Counted from the first letter of the stretch, positions 33,434-46,037 are shown. The stretch is DNA of 64,000 nt from Xenopus tropicalis (GCF_000004195.4 NC_030677.2:62688222-62752221); one strand, 5' to 3'. Notes: generated by a model not told the origin, from the letters alone. Numbers and translations are program-made.

Positions 33434-34869
33434 ATATTCTAAAAATTACTGAAAATAACTGATTTATGGAAAAACTGTTGCTGTGCTTGAATCAGTATGG
33501 AATTGTGACCCAACCCCAGACCCTAGTGATTCAGTTATCATTAGTTACTAGGCACTGGGGTTTTTGGTTCATAAGCATATTTTTTCAACCTCATATGTTA
33601 TAGACTTTAATAGTGGATTTGATTTGAACATATTATGTTTACTGTATATAGTTTACATAGATAAAAGAAAGTGTCATGTTGTACAATGCTGAATGCACCA
33701 GTACATGACAGGGGGGTGGGGGATCCCACTGAAACCCACTGTTACGTACCTTAAAGAAACATCAGGAGAAAATGATGGGGTAAAATGGCCACAGCATTTA
33801 TTCATTTTTTATCAAATAAATAGGACCTTGCCAGTCTAACCCAAAGCAATATTCTGAACCCAGAATCCATAAGAGATTGCTCTGCCATTCCTCCCTGAAG
33901 GCTTGAATTTTATGTCCATAGTTGCCATTTGAGATTTAAGACCAGCACTATGTCATTATATCCACCACTGAATATTAGGCTGCCTCTACCTACAGAGAAG
34001 ATGGCCACAAATCCTGCTACCAGCAGGAGCTGCATCACCAACCATGAGAGAAGTTCAGCAGTCCTGTTGCCGGTCCTGGATCAGCAGTCTCAATGATAGG
34101 AAATCCAAGCAGGCTGTCACCTAGCACAAGCAGTAGTAGCGTCTGTATCTATCAACCCACCTTGCAGTCACAGGAAAAATTCCTTCCTGACCCCAATGGC
34201 AATCGGAATCAGTCCCTTGATCAAGCATTAGGATTGAACATAATTAAATAAAGTGCTGACTCTCACGTTTGTACTGTATGAAGATCCAGAAACAATATAA
34301 CAATGCAGCGAAGTGAACTGCTTCTTTCCCTGACATCACATCCCTCTCTTCCTCCACCCCCAGCCCAGCTTTCTCCTGCCTTAATGCTTTCCTTCTCATC
34401 TAATCACAGTTGCACCTGATTCTGCCAATCTCTAAACCTAAACCAGTGTAATCTGGCTGCTGGTCATTTGGATACATTGTCATGCTGCCCCTGCGCTTAT
34501 AGCTCCAGGGCTTTCTCTGTATGTATTCTTACACTAGAAGCTAAACCCAACCCTAGTTATTATGCTAATTGACTGCAAACAGTAATAAAGATATCAAACA
34601 GATCAGTAGTATTACGTATTAAGTGGTCAATGGCGAAAAACATGTTAAGAGGGAGGAGCCATAGGTCATTAGAGCACTGACCTAACACAGCCGGTTTGGG
34701 AGACATAATTTTATTTACATTTTAAAGTGCACCAAATATATGTTTTTAAGTATGGAGCTGCTATGTGTTAGAATTAATTCATTTATACCTGTAGCATTAC
34801 CCACACTGTAGGACATCTTAATTCTATAATAGCATTTATTTTGTTTAAATGATAGGAATGCCAAAAAAT
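33434..34869. other. Unrecognised stretch, possible old LINE tail
   Basis: At about 34150-34235 the sequence cttgcagtcacaggaaaaat and tccttcctgaccccaa resembles 3' ends of old vertebrate LINEs, but there is no reverse-transcriptase motif to prove it. The rest is unremarkable. Confidence 0.35.
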
Positions 34870-34958
34870 GAATAGGAATGCCATTACTGCATGATAGGAA
34901 TGCCATTACTGCATGATAGGAATGCCATTACTGCATGATAGGAATGCCATTACTGCAT
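34870..34958. repeat. 22-bp tandem repeat, four units
   Basis: Units start at about 34871, 34893, 34915 and 34937. The unit is gataggaatgccattactgc plus at. The last three are identical by eye; the first has aat for gat. Confidence 0.93.
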
Positions 34959-35713
34959 GAAAGAAAAAGCAATTCACAAAAAAGGTGAATAACATTGTTG
35001 GAACATGCAAAGAAAGTGTTCTATTCAAAAGGACATCTTCTAACCTAAAATTCTACATTTTAAATAAGAAATTGACCCAAACATACATTTTCTGAAAAAT
35101 CACAGCATTGTCTTGTAAGCTGATGTAGGAGAAAATATAAGGGAGCAGGAGAAAATATACGATATGTCTTCTTTTTTTACCCAATGAGAGCCAGTATGTC
35201 TACTGGTAACAGGCAGTTGCCATTCACTTTGATAGCAGGCCGCCCAATCAGTCACTGGCATTTCCCCAGCTGAGATACTGTATGCTACAAAGCAATTACT
35301 GTATTTATACCATAATCCTTAAAGGACATGAAAACCCTCAGGCATCAAAATAACATATAATATCAGCCTTCACTAAATCTACAAATAAAAACAATTTTGT
35401 CATAAAACCTTTCATTGTAATATTCCAGCATAAAAACCAGCAGTTGCTTGAAAGCATTTTTTACCACAGGAATTTCTTTGCTGCCTTAAAATTGTGTAAA
35501 ATACACTGATCAGGTGGTGAAGAAGAAAATACACAGAATTAAAAATTTGCCATTTGTTTGCCAACACTTTTTTTTTTCACAGCATGATAAAAAGGCCTCT
35601 AAAGGCATGGGGTAATCTTACATGATATATGTTAAATATCTATATATTTATATTTATATTTATATATTGATATATGATAAATATGTACATTTTAAAATGA
35701 AAGAGCAATTGTA
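34959..35713. other. Unrecognised non-coding stretch
   Basis: It includes aaaggacatgaaaaccctcaggc at 35321, possibly an old T2-like terminus, and a TATATTTA-rich run near 35640-35680. Confidence 0.4.
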
Positions 35714-35876
35714 TAGGTATGAGATCTGTTATACCGAAACCCATCATCCAGAAAATTCCAAATTACAGAAAGGCCATCTCCCATAGACTCCATTATAATG
35801 AAATTGTGTTTGATTAATGTTTACATGATTGTTAGCAGACTCCCAGCATTCTGGATAACAGGTCTAATACCTGTAT
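35714..35876. repeat. GGTATGGGACCTG-family MITE, short copy
   Basis: Ends are ataggtatgagatctgttat and the complementary ataacaggtctaatacctgta. It carries accgaaacccatcatccaga and cccagcattctggataac, the family's inner pair. A diverged but complete short copy. Confidence 0.7.
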
Positions 35877-36381
35877 TTGTATACTGCATCAGTTAGCTTT
35901 AAAGAAGACATATTGGATAAATGGGAAAACCCTAATTTTGTAGGCAATTATGAATAATATCCGGTGCTGGTTTCACTTTGAGCTAAACATTAATCCTATC
36001 TGTAACAATGGCCCCTTTGTTGGAGCTCCCTATAGATCCTATAGAGCATGCCAGAAGCACAGCAGGAGGGGGAGAGCCAATCACAGTCCTGCAGTCACAC
36101 AAGCAAAGACAGGCTTCAGTTCCCTATCAGGTCAGCCTAGCTGCTGATTGGTTCCTATCCTACAGTGCCTGTACTGAGTGCCACTGGCTCCCCTGCACAT
36201 CCAGAGATTTCAGCCAGCAAGAAGTGGAACAGATGGGCGACGTTTTGGTGGAATTTCTCAATAAATCAGTCTGAAACACAACTTTATTAAGCACAATCCT
36301 TCTATATCTATATCTTATGGTATATTCATAATTTTTATAGCATATGTTTCCTTTAAAAATAATGTGAGAATTGTGCCTGTC
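35877..36381. other. Possible dispersed repeat, not placed
   Basis: An 88-codon frame lies at 36008-36274 in slightly GC-rich sequence with caatcacagtcctgcagtca and tgctgattggttcc words common in frog MITEs. I see no second copy and no protein motif. Confidence 0.3.
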
Positions 36382-36389
36382 CTCTAGAG

Positions 36390-36790
36390 CACGGGTGTCA
36401 AACTCAATCACATAAGGGGGCTGAAACCTAAAACACAGGCTAAGTCGCGGGCCAAATTTTTTATTAATATATTTAGTAAGATACTAAGGGGTATGTTTAT
36501 CACAATGTGTAAAAAGTGGAGTAAGACATTACCGGTGATGTTGCTCATAGCAGCCAATAGATGCTTTGCTACTGTTGAAATCTGATTACTGATTGGTTGC
36601 TTTGGGCAACATTACTGGTAATGCTTCACTCCACTTTTTACACAGCATGATAAATATACCCCTTAGTCTAGTTACTATGTGAGGAAAATGGAAATTGATC
36701 AGGCTGGATGGTCAGACACACTCACCAAGGGCCACATAAAACAGCCAGGTGGGCCGGATTTGGCCCCGGGCCTTGTGTTTGACATATATG
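36390..36790. mobile_element. hAT MITE (GGGTGTCAAACTC type)
   Basis: The left end cacgggtgtcaaactc and the right end gtttgacatatatg are complements. Identical 8-bp target duplications ctctagag lie at 36382-36389 and 36791-36798. The gcgggccaaatttt and gggccggatttggccccggg blocks are typical of Charlie-like MITEs. Non-autonomous. It is split by the element at 36485. Confidence 0.88.
36485..36666. mobile_element. Palindromic MITE nested in the hAT MITE
   Basis: The left aaggggtatgtttatca and right tgataaatataccccttag are complements. Inner arms carry gtgtaaaaagtggagtaa and its complement, and a gttgctcatagcagccaat / attggttgctttgggcaac pair. It lies inside 36390-36790 and so is younger than its host. 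Confidence 0.8.
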
Positions 36791-36798
36791 CTCTAGAG

Positions 36799-37850
36799 GC
36801 TAATTGCAGCAAAAAAAAAAAAAAACACCCCAAATTTGTTCTCATGAAACTAAATGCCTAAAAGTCCACTAGATCAACTTACTCTTGAACTGACAGAAAC
36901 ATCCAGGAGGCACTAGTAGGTAATTTAGATGTTTTACTATGCGTTTTGAAAGGCAGTAATCGGACTGTATAGGTAATCTCTAGCTTCATTGTCATTTAAA
37001 CTGCAATTGATTAGGCACTCCCATCCCACACTTCATGGCTGTATATCACTTTGTTAAATTTATGTATTATCCTTTTACTTCTGTTTAACCAGACCTGAAG
37101 CAAGAACCTCAGCAAAATGGGTTATGTGCTACAGAGCCTCTTTTGATCCAAATTAGCTGTTGCGTCATATATTTGAATATTTAAATGACATTAATTTCCT
37201 TTGACTTGTGTTGAAAATGACTTATTGCATGTTGTATTGCAATTTAATATTATCATAGGTTAACGCTGAATAAAATTCTGTTCCCTAAGCAGCGGATACG
37301 TTTTATTATATGGCTTTACTACCTCAAATAAAGGACAAATGTAACGACAACAGAGGCCTTTTAAGGTGCACAATTTTTGATCCTATGACTTAAATTAAAT
37401 AAATCAAGTTAGCTTTTCCAAAGTACCAAAGAATAAAAAGGTCTGAGGACGATTTAGATGATATATGAATGTACTGAATTTTTATTTTTTACTTAACTAC
37501 AAGGAAGGTCACTGCATTGTAGCATACTGTCATACAATTACTGCTTTTTATTTTTCAATTTTCTTTTTTTTACCAAAGGTACATTAACATTTTTGAATGT
37601 TATGAATAAAATAAATGCTTTTGTGTCACATTTCTATATAACATTTATAAATAAAATCTATAACTAAAAACTAAACTGACAATTTATTGAAGGTCGGATG
37701 ATAATGTAGTTCGATAATAACAGGAAAAACCAAGCAGATTGAGGTTTTTAAATATTAATCAAGTTTTTTTGACTTCCTGTCTGTGTTTTCTTGCTAAATG
37801 AATTCTGGATCTGAAAGCTGCCGTGATCCATTTAAACCAATAGGCATCTC
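36799..37850. other. Unrecognised non-coding stretch
   Basis: AT-rich, apparently single-copy. No open frame over 60 codons of interest and no matched repeat. Confidence 0.45.
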
Positions 37851-37853
37851 TAA

Positions 37854-38409
37854 GGGGCACATTTACTTACTCACGATCGTTCCGACGGCGTCTGATTGCG
37901 TTTTTTTCGTAATGATCGGTATTTTGCGATTTTTCGGAAAATTGTCGTGACTTTTTCGTTGCCATTCCGAATGTTGCGCAAAATCTGGTGATTTTTTCGT
38001 AGCGTTAAAAAGTCGCAACTTTTTCGTAGCCTTCGCGCCGAGTACGAAAGATTCGGATTCATTCAAGCTTCAGTATGGTGACTTTTCTTGGGCCAGGTTG
38101 GAGCTGCAGGGTGCCATTGAGTCCTATGGGAGGCTTCCAAAATCATGCTAAGTCTGAAAGTTTCGCCCGCCGCTTACGAGCGCTCAATACGAAAAAGTCG
38201 CGACAAGATACGAGCGCATCGTAATGGCTACGAAAAACTCGCGTTTTTTCGCGCAAATCGTATTGGTAACGAAAAAGTCGCGACAATTTCCGAAAAGTCG
38301 TAAAGGCGCCGAAAAAATCGCAAAAAATACGAAAAAGTCGCAAAATGTTCGTTTTCCAATCGGAATTTTCCCAATTCGGTTCGGATTCGTGGGTTAGTAA
38401 ATGTGCCCC
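37854..38409. mobile_element. Foldback MITE with one 52-bp unit
   Basis: Ends are ggggcacatttacttactca and gttagtaaatgtgcccc. The TAA target duplication lies at 37851-37853 and 38410-38412. The 52-bp spacer occurs once, at about 38079-38132, in a variant with ggcttcc after the unit. Left and right arms differ in sequence, so the element is less symmetric than the copy at 31156. The copy at 56388 shares this layout. Confidence 0.88.
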
Positions 38410-38519
38410 TAAGTGTGTTTGAATGGATATCTTTCTAGCAGTCCACTTACTAGTTATACTATTTAAATGTATTGGAACCTTGCACAAAGTGAAAACATTC
38501 TTTCAGGCCCAACAGGTAA

Positions 38520-38720
38520 TTTATAACCTATTAGAGAAGAATATATATATACTGGAATACATATAGATATATATATGTTCCTTTGATGGCACTCAACACT
38601 CCAAAGCCACACGCCGGTACATACTACTAGAAAGGTATATACGAATGAAGACAGTACATTTTTGATGAAGCAGTGTTTTACATATTGGTTACATTGTTCA
38701 GAGGTATAGTTTACCTTTAA
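38520..38720. repeat. Hairpin and MITE fragments
   Basis: An ATATAT run is followed by ggcactcaacactccaaagc, the style of the snap-back hairpins, then gaagcagtgttttacatatt and gaggtatagtttacctttaa, the right end of the AAACTATACC family (compare 9640-9733). Confidence 0.45.
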
Positions 38721-39336
38721 TAGTGAAAAGGCTATTTAAACAAATTGTACCATAATTATAAAATACCAATGTATATACAGCTCTCTAAAGTTTGCATTCT
38801 TTTAACATTTTAAGTTGCCACTAGTTACAGAGCTGACTTTCAAGAACATATAATTTACAGTAAATTCACATGGTGTGGAAGAGATATATCTGGAATAAAT
38901 AAAAGATGTAATTACAGCATGCTTTACAATATTCTTAAACATGGTGAACAAATGTCATTAAATATTCCAGATTGCTGCAATTATTTTAGCTGAAGACACT
39001 ATTTCTACAAGGTTCTAAATTATTTCTGAGTCTAGTTAATCAAATTGCTTCATCTACTTTCACAGTATAGTACAGGTAATTCTCATTATGCAAAAAGGTT
39101 TGGAAATTTATAACAATCACAAGCTCAACAACTAAATGTAGCTTGATTCATTGGACTATAAAAATGGCTATTTTAGGAATGGCGTGCATAACGGGGCAAA
39201 ACAGTACCTTCTTAAATACTGGCACTCAGAGGGGCAATGTTTAGCAACCATACATCCATAAGGGTGAAGCTTTTTGGGATAAGAGAGCACTCCTTCCATG
39301 TGCGTTTGAGTAAATATATATATATGTATATATTGT
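38721..39336. other. Mostly unrecognised, one MITE remnant
   Basis: 39073-39210 contains taattctcattatgcaaaaa and gcgtgcataacggggcaaaa, faint traces of the GGTATGGGACCTG family. The rest is unmatched. Confidence 0.4.
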
Positions 39337-39830
39337 GGGGATTTAGCTGGTAGCGGCAGGTAGGGACTTGTGGAACCTTGGCTCCACAGACGAGACAGGC
39401 CACTGTGATTTGCAACAAAATTATCAGGCTCCTGTCTGTGCTTTATTTTTCACAGCAAGGCTTCATGTTTGAAAGGAAAAACTTCAACAAAACAGAATCT
39501 CACCAGAGTGCAGTTTTCAATGAACAGTATAACAAAAGTCCACACTGCCAACCCCTGGCAGTCTCTCTCTAGAGTTCCAGAATCAGGGGTAGTTTGTTTC
39601 CAGACCATTCTTCCTCTCACAGCCTCTCTAAGCTATGCTTCATGTGTTGACTAATTGGCTTCAGTTTTCTCTAGCCATACTCCAGGGCACTAGCCTATCT
39701 TGCCCTGGAGATATAAAAGAGCTAGTACCTCAGCCTGGGTGCTATATATCTGCCATCAAACAGAAAATTCCCTCTAAGACAACCTTTTTTGTCCCTGACA
39801 AAGACGCACTAATGAGACTAAAACATTGAC
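39337..39830. other. Possible solo LTR-like segment
   Basis: The segment starts tgtggggatttagctgg and holds a TATA-like gatataaaagagc at about 39710. A minus-strand AATAAA lies near 39445 (complement of tttatt). It is richer in GC than its surroundings. No matching second LTR and no target duplication were found, so this rests on composition alone. Confidence 0.25.
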
Positions 39831-39887
39831 TTTTATTTACTAATCAAGAATACATTTTATGGATATGAAATTAAAGTCCTGTGTAGA

Positions 39888-40072
39888 CATGAGTGAAATT
39901 TTTCGCCAGGCTTCACGGTGAAAAAAAATGCTCTCAGGCTCCAATGGGCAGAAAAAAAAGTTGCGCCGGAAAAAAAACAGTATGGAAAAAATACCTATTG
40001 ACTTCAATGCATTTCACTAATTTTTGCAGTTTCACAAAGTGAAATGGGACAGATTTGCTTATCACTAGCCCT
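39888..40072. repeat. GATGAGCGAAT-family element
   Basis: It runs from acatgagtgaaatttttcgcc to gggacagatttgcttatcac. The interior has gttgcgccggaaaaa. A diverged copy. Confidence 0.55.
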
Positions 40073-41463
40073 CTATTGCACCAATGTACAAGTAATAAGC
40101 TTTATAAAATGTGTGCTACATGAAGCAGAATATAATTTTCTATGGGAAGTATCTATTGCCAATGAAATTGTCATCAGGAAATGAAAGAACCCCATCCCAC
40201 TAAACAGTTAATACCGAGCACAGCTTATCATAGTTGGTCAAATCCTTACAAGTATAGGGACCCTCTGAAGTTTACAAGATGGAAATACAGGAGTGGACAA
40301 GGGCATAGTTAAGCCTTAAAAACAAAGTTATAAACATTAAGCAATCACCTTGCAGCTATTAATACCACACCAATCATGCACCAATCATGTAGCAGCAGAT
40401 TATGTTTCATTGAGATCATTATGTGTGCACATCACGTACCTTTGTGCCATATAAGTGTACCTGATGTACCTAACTTTGCTGGGATGGTGTATTAGGCATA
40501 TAAGATTGAGAGAGAGGAATTACCTGCTTCCCTACTGGCTAATGCTAATACAGTACACAGAAAAACATTTTTCATTTGGACAAATTGATGCAACTCATAT
40601 TTTATGTGATGATATCTTAGCTTCTGAGACAAATGGCCAGACTCCTGTTGATCTATATCATAAACTGCTAGACCTTACAAGAGGCAGGGTGGTTTATTCT
40701 TTAGACAACTTGAAAAATTCCACAGGATTTTCAAATCAGTAATATTCCAACTTTGAGGAGAGTTCTGTAGTCACTGGTGGGGCATCTTAAAAATATGTTA
40801 TTTATAAAAGCTTACTGGTAGTCAGCTAAATGCCAAGAGACAGGAAATTGCAATTGCAGAGTTCGAGAAGGTTCTTCTGAGTTTGGGCTATAGGTATAAA
40901 AGGTATAAAAATGACAAACAAAATAGTTAATTATACCTATAATTATAGTTGTACTCTGTGTAATCATGTTTATGCCGCAGTTGAATATTTGATAGAATTG
41001 CCTAACTCTTTGCCCATGGTATGAGGGTAAAATATATACCACAAAGAAACAACAATCAAGGTAGTTCAGTCAATACATAGAGGAAACAGGATCAAATGTA
41101 GAAAAACTTGATGGATACATAAATTAATTGTTTTCTTTGTTATGCTTTTTGCAGTACTTGTAACAGGCTTTGATAGCTACATTGACTACATGACCTTGCA
41201 AGAAAAAAATTAAGATGTAAAAATCTGGATTAATAGCGGGAAAAAATGCAACTATTGATAAATGTGCCCCTTATAGGCCTTTTTAGCAAAATATATATAT
41301 CTCAAAATTTAAAAAAATGCAGATGTTACCTAATGATATTACCTTTTTTATCAAAAAAATCAAAATAAAAAGAACAAGATCGAATAAATGCATTAAAAAA
41401 CCTGTAATTTGTAATATCATTTCTAGTGGGTTGAAAAAAATTGAAAAACTCGAAACTCCTAGT
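40073..41463. other. Unrecognised non-coding stretch
   Basis: A 95-codon frame at 40455-40742 has no motif, start context or splice signals that I can defend. A fragment near 41240-41275 ends gataaatgtgccccttat, the style of the foldback families. Confidence 0.4.
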
Positions 41464-41735
41464 TTAAAGGAGAAGGAAAGGTAAAAACTAAGTAAGCTTT
41501 ATCAGAAAGGTCTATGTAAATACAGCCATAAGCACACACAGAAACACAGGATTTCTTGTCTCCTTTTTTGTGAACATTTTCTTTGGTATCCTTCCTCTCT
41601 TTTAGGGCTCCTCCAGGGCACGAGTCTGCTCAGTTCTCTCCTCTCTCCCTCCCTTCTTCTGCCCCCCCCTTAAGAATGCATAAGAACTCACCCCCACCAC
41701 CGTAAGAATGTGTGATCTGAGCTTCCAATGGCTAT
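41464..41735. repeat. TTAA-target MITE, truncated (AAGGAGAAGGAAAGG end)
   Basis: The left end ttaaaggagaaggaaagg matches the element at 33042. The body differs (gcacacacagaaacacagga; ctcctccagggcacgag) and no right end is visible. Confidence 0.55.
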
Positions 41736-41949
41736 TTTTTAGATTTTTTTATGCTTAATAAATTAAATTAAATAATTTTTTTAGACCATAATTCAAATTC
41801 ATGATTTTTAGTGCAAAAATGTAAATGTAAAATACAAACATTGATAAATAACCCCCTTATATATGATTCAGTTCAGAATGCTTGGGTGCAGCCAGTTCAA
41901 TATTATACTGCATAATACATGATCATCTGCACTCACAGATCTTATCTAT

Positions 41950-42068
41950 GGTGAAAAAAAGTGTTTATTGATACAGCTAAAGTTTCGGTTTGGACCTAGC
42001 CATTGTCAAAGTCTGGGGAACCAGCTGAAACTTTAGCTGTGGCAGTAAACACTATTTTTTATTCACTC
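41950..42068. repeat. Snap-back hairpin repeat
   Basis: Left arm gtgaaaaaaagtgtttattg and acagctaaagtttcgg; right arm ccgaaa-like ctgaaactttagctgt and gtaaacactattttttattcac. The centre ccattgtcaaagtctgggga corresponds to the caaag centre of the hairpin at 8999. Confidence 0.75.
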
Positions 42069-42874
42069 TTCCTTCTTCTAAATATAGATATATAATATCA
42101 CACTATAGGCTTCTTTTTTTGTACTGTAAGTTAATAGACTAGAAAAAAAAAATGTGGAAACGCTATGCAGCTAAAGCTAAACATAATTTACCTAAGATAC
42201 GTACAAAAATAGTATCTCATATCCCACTGCAGGTTTGCAATGTTTATTTTCCTAAGGTGACTGACTGGATGAGAGTAGTCATACAGTTTATTGCTGCTGC
42301 CTAATATCAAATACTTTGCTGCCAAATTCACCATTTGAACACATTATACCGTGTCCCTTTGAGACAGAACTCACAGTTTAAAATTGTAATTTCTTCAGTC
42401 CAATTCACATCTGTAAACTTGAGAAGACTAAGTAAGATGAACTTCTTTTGTTCTTATGTTATATTTAGAAGCCTAATCCCTAAAGGGAGATACAGGTCTC
42501 TGTAATATCAAGAAGGATAGACAGAAAAATAAGCAGTGTATAGCAATCTCTTATAATATGCTAAGGTGATGAGTTTGGTGCTCAGAATTGGGAATATGTC
42601 ATTATGCTAAACATATACAGTTTGAGAGCTGCAGCCAAAATCTAATGCATACATTGATCCCACACTATCTGATGCTTGCCAGTGAAACGGTGTGACAGAA
42701 AATAAAAACAAGAATTATGGCCCCTCAATACCGTATGTTCACCCTCAAGCATCTTAAATTCCACAATCATTAACACTTTCTTTCTTTTTTTTTATTTATA
42801 AACTTAAAACTGTGATTAAATGTTACCATTTCTAATATTTTCTATGTGCAAGGGCAATGTTGTGTGTAAACATG
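42069..42874. other. Unrecognised non-coding stretch
   Basis: No repeat, frame or microsatellite of note. Confidence 0.45.
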
Positions 42875-43299
42875 TTAAAGGAACAGTAACTCCAAAAAAT
42901 GAAAGAGCTTTAAAGTAATAAATGTATAATGCACTGTTGCCCTGCACTGGTAAAACTGGTGTGTTTGCTACAGTAACACTACTATAATTTATATAATAAG
43001 CTGCTGTGTAGCCATGGGGGCAGCCATTCAAGCTGGAAAAAAGGAGAAAAGGCACAGGTTACATTGCAGATAACAGATAAGCTCTGTGGAATACAATAGT
43101 GTTTTATCTGTTATCTGCTATGTGCCTGTGCCTTTTCTCCTTTGAATGGCTGCCTCCATGGCTACATAGCAGCTTATTTATATAAATTATAGTAGACTTT
43201 CTGAAGTAAACACACAACTTTTACCAGTGCAGGGCAGCAGCACATTATATTTTAGTTACTTTTATACACTTTCATTTTTTGGTGTTACTGTTCCTTTAA
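42875..43299. mobile_element. TTAA-target palindromic MITE (AAGGAACAGTAAC ends)
   Basis: TTAA at 42875-42878 and 43296-43299 with aaggaacagtaac and gttactgttcctt ends. Both arms carry tgccctgcactggtaaaa, gctgctgtgtagccatgg and ggagaaaaggcaca with complements around a cagataacagata / tatctgttatctg centre. Non-coding. Confidence 0.88.
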
Positions 43300-43861
43300 T
43301 CTTTTAATTGAATGATTCTAGAACACACACACACAATCCTTCTGCACTGAACACTAAATAAAGAATATGCTTGGATTGCATATGTATATCAAATTATCAG
43401 AGCACTGAGGCCTATTGTTAGGCAAACATTCTTAAAAAAAGATGAAAAATATATATATTTGTAGACACCATTTGATATAACAAATGTCTGTTTTATAGTT
43501 TTCATATGCATTTGAAATGCTAATTTATTAATACCAAAACATTTTCAATAGGTCTTACAAACAGGTAATGGGTATAATTATGATGTTGATTGATCTGAAA
43601 ATGTACATATTATGTGCCTTCATTATTCCCTGAAAGCAAATAGCACCCCCACTAAGTGCAATTACTGTATAGGATGTAAATAATTTCCAGAAGGCAGTGT
43701 GTTAAGCGCCTACTGTAACATCAGAATCATAATGAAGTTAACATTCTTTTGCTATTTTAGTATTTCCAACAGGTGTCTGCTGCCTACAGGTCTCTACCAT
43801 TGGTATGGGGAATGTTAATAAGTAAAAGTGACATAAAACTAACATATGAAAGCAGGAAGGC
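43300..43861. other. Unrecognised non-coding stretch
   Basis: A short (CA)n at 43325-43335. Otherwise nothing matched. Confidence 0.45.
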
Positions 43862-44292
43862 TTAAAGAATAACTAAACCTTTTTTTTTCTATTAATAGAA
43901 TTACTCTAAAGAGCTTCCCAGAATTGCTCACCTTTGTCCCTCCCTCTGTTCTTTCTGACCTGGTTCTTCAGTTACAAGCTGCTCGATTGCTCTCCTTCCT
44001 TGTTTAGAGTGAAGCCCCGCCCCCACTTCCTGTTCAGGTCTCTCGTCATGAAAAAAAAACCCTGCTAATGCACAGACTGGCTCCTGCTGCCTCCAGGCAT
44101 GCCAGAAGGCTCTCAAGTTTGACTACAGGTAGTCAATGTAATGAGAGACCTGGACAAGGAAGGAGAGGAATTGAGCAGCTTGTAACTGAGGAACCAGGTC
44201 AGAAAGAACAGAGGGACAAATGTAGGCAATTCTGGGAAGCTGTTTCGAGTAATTTTATTAATAGAAAAAAAAAAGGTTTACTTATTCTTTAA
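43862..44292. mobile_element. TTAA-target palindromic MITE (AAGAATAACTAAACC ends)
   Basis: TTAA at 43862-43865 and 44289-44292. Ends are aagaataactaaacc and ggtttacttattctt. Arms pair through cttctgttctttctgacc-like and ggtcagaaagaacagaggg blocks. GC-rich middle with a ctcccgcccccacttcc-like segment. Non-coding; the open frames on both strands mirror the palindrome. Confidence 0.85.
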
Positions 44293-44445
44293 AGCGGTCC
44301 TCAATAGGGTCTCACCATGCACCTCACCATGTGGCTCATTTTGTGGTCATTTCACGTTTCTGTATGGAAACAAAGAGAATGGATGGAAGGTTATAGCATG
44401 TCAAGAAAAGTGACTAGGACACTAAAGTGGTTGAATGAGGTGTAG

Positions 44446-44702
44446 TGATGAGCGATTTTTTTTCGCCAGGCATGTATTCTGAATCTTCTGCTAAAATTTG
44501 GGCTGAAAAAATTGTCACACGTCAAAAAAAAAGTTGCGGTCGCGTAAAAAATGAGTGTGGTTGAGGCAAAATAGGCGCGGTGTGTGACAAAAAAATTTTC
44601 TCTGTAAACACGTTTCGCAGATTATTCGGCATTTCGGGAATTTTCCTGCCGTTTCAGGAATATTTCTGTGAAATGAAATGGGATAGATTCGCTCATCATT
44701 AG
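44446..44702. repeat. GATGAGCGAAT-family element
   Basis: Left gtgatgagcgattttttttc gccaggcatg; right gatagattcgctcatcat. The interior has gttgcggtcgcgtaaaaaa and tttcgggaattttcctgccg. Confidence 0.65.
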
Positions 44703-45414
44703 TGAGTAGAATAGAGACTAGAAGTAAAAATAGCTTGTAGGTGGGTCTACTGTCTAAAGGTTTCTGATGGACCCCTGGCATTCTGCTCCAACACTGAGTT
44801 TGCAAATCAAAACATTTTAGTTCTGATTTACATTTTTTCACAGTTAAAAACTGTTTTATATAGTTTTACATAGCTACGTTTAAAAATGATTTGTTGGTAT
44901 GAATGGGTCTTAAAAGAAAATGGGAGAATTATATCAAGGATTAAAACGATCTTGCTTAACATACATGTAAAGATGTTGGCTAACAGCACCATTAACTCTT
45001 TCAATACTTTTTTGGAGGTCATATACATAAAAAAGGTACAAAAAAAACAGCTGCAAAATCCACATTTTTGCCCTTTGCATGGTCTTACTCCTCACTGAAT
45101 TGCCGCAAGTTTAAGAGACTGAAGAGAGTTTAGAGACCTGCAGCTGCCCCAGTGAATATGGAGCAAGTTGTGTTTGTCAGCACTGTATTAATGAGAGGAT
45201 GTAGCAGAAAGGCATGTAAGCAATCCACCTCCCTCCCCCTACACATTGCCTAATTTTTGCTTTATTCAAGTTAGTTAGCGGCAGAGGACGCAGTCCTGCT
45301 CCCCCTTATGCTGCACTGTTTGCCTCACATTTTTCTTTATCCAGATCAAGGTTTACAGCACAGCCATTCCTCCGAGCAGAAGTGCTTCATGCATGAGCAC
45401 TTAGAGACACACTC
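44703..45414. other. Unrecognised non-coding stretch
   Basis: Open frames under 110 codons on the minus strand have no motif. The part near 45210-45300 is slightly GC-rich. Confidence 0.4.
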
Positions 45415-45417
45415 TTA

Positions 45418-45607
45418 GGGCGAAGACATGGAGCTATTTAGCAGCAGCTACTTGTCATGGTTAAACAACGCCATAAAATACTCTGCCATAGACAATACAG
45501 AAAAATGCATCTGCTAAAACACACATAGAGAAAATTATCAGTAAATGATCAGCACTGTTGTAGCCGTAACAAATAACTGCTACTAGTAGCTCCATGTGTC
45601 TTCACCC
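45418..45607. mobile_element. Short MITE (GGGCGAAGACA ends), 190 bp
   Basis: The left gggcgaagacatggagctat pairs with atgtgtcttcaccc at the right. A 3-bp target duplication TTA lies at 45415-45417 and 45608-45610. The arms repeat agcagcagctacttgtca. The longer element at 59545 shares its left 150 bases. Confidence 0.8.
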
Positions 45608-45930
45608 TTACACCACTTGCTGTTCTTGCACTTGTGCCTAGAGGCATCATAAATGCCCCACTAAATGTTTGCCCCTTATTTACCCACCGTACTAGTCCAT
45701 ACTTCACCCAAACAGTACCTTGCTCTGTCACTAGCAAATAATGGTCATGGGGACTAAGGGAAATGCACGAAGACCATATGATGGCTTCCTGCATTCTAGT
45801 TATATCAATAAATTCAAATGATTTACAGATGTTTTTATGCATTTGCAAACTATGTCATTAGTGAGGAATTAAGAAAACCATTACTATTTTGAGCATACCT
45901 TCTGAACACAGAAATTAGTACATAAAACAC

Positions 45931-46037
45931 TGCAGGGTTGGGGGGGAGAAGGGTAAAAGATTGCTTATTAATGAAAGCAATAACACTACAGTAATGAATG
46001 ATTGAATGATATCTTTGTTTCTAGCAATTCATGGTTT
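45931..46037. repeat. Local duplicate A of a non-repeat segment
   Basis: Aligns without gaps to 47081-47187. In the first 100 bases I count 11 differences. Flanking bases do not match on either side. The unit begins tgcagggttgg and contains gaaagcaataacactac. Confidence 0.75.

Noticed and set aside
36008..36274. 88-codon frame as a possible exon
   Set aside because: The local sequence looks like a dispersed repeat, and no donor or acceptor fits the frame.
40455..40742. 95-codon frame in otherwise empty sequence
   Set aside because: No motif, no splice sites in consistent positions and AT-rich codon content as expected by chance.
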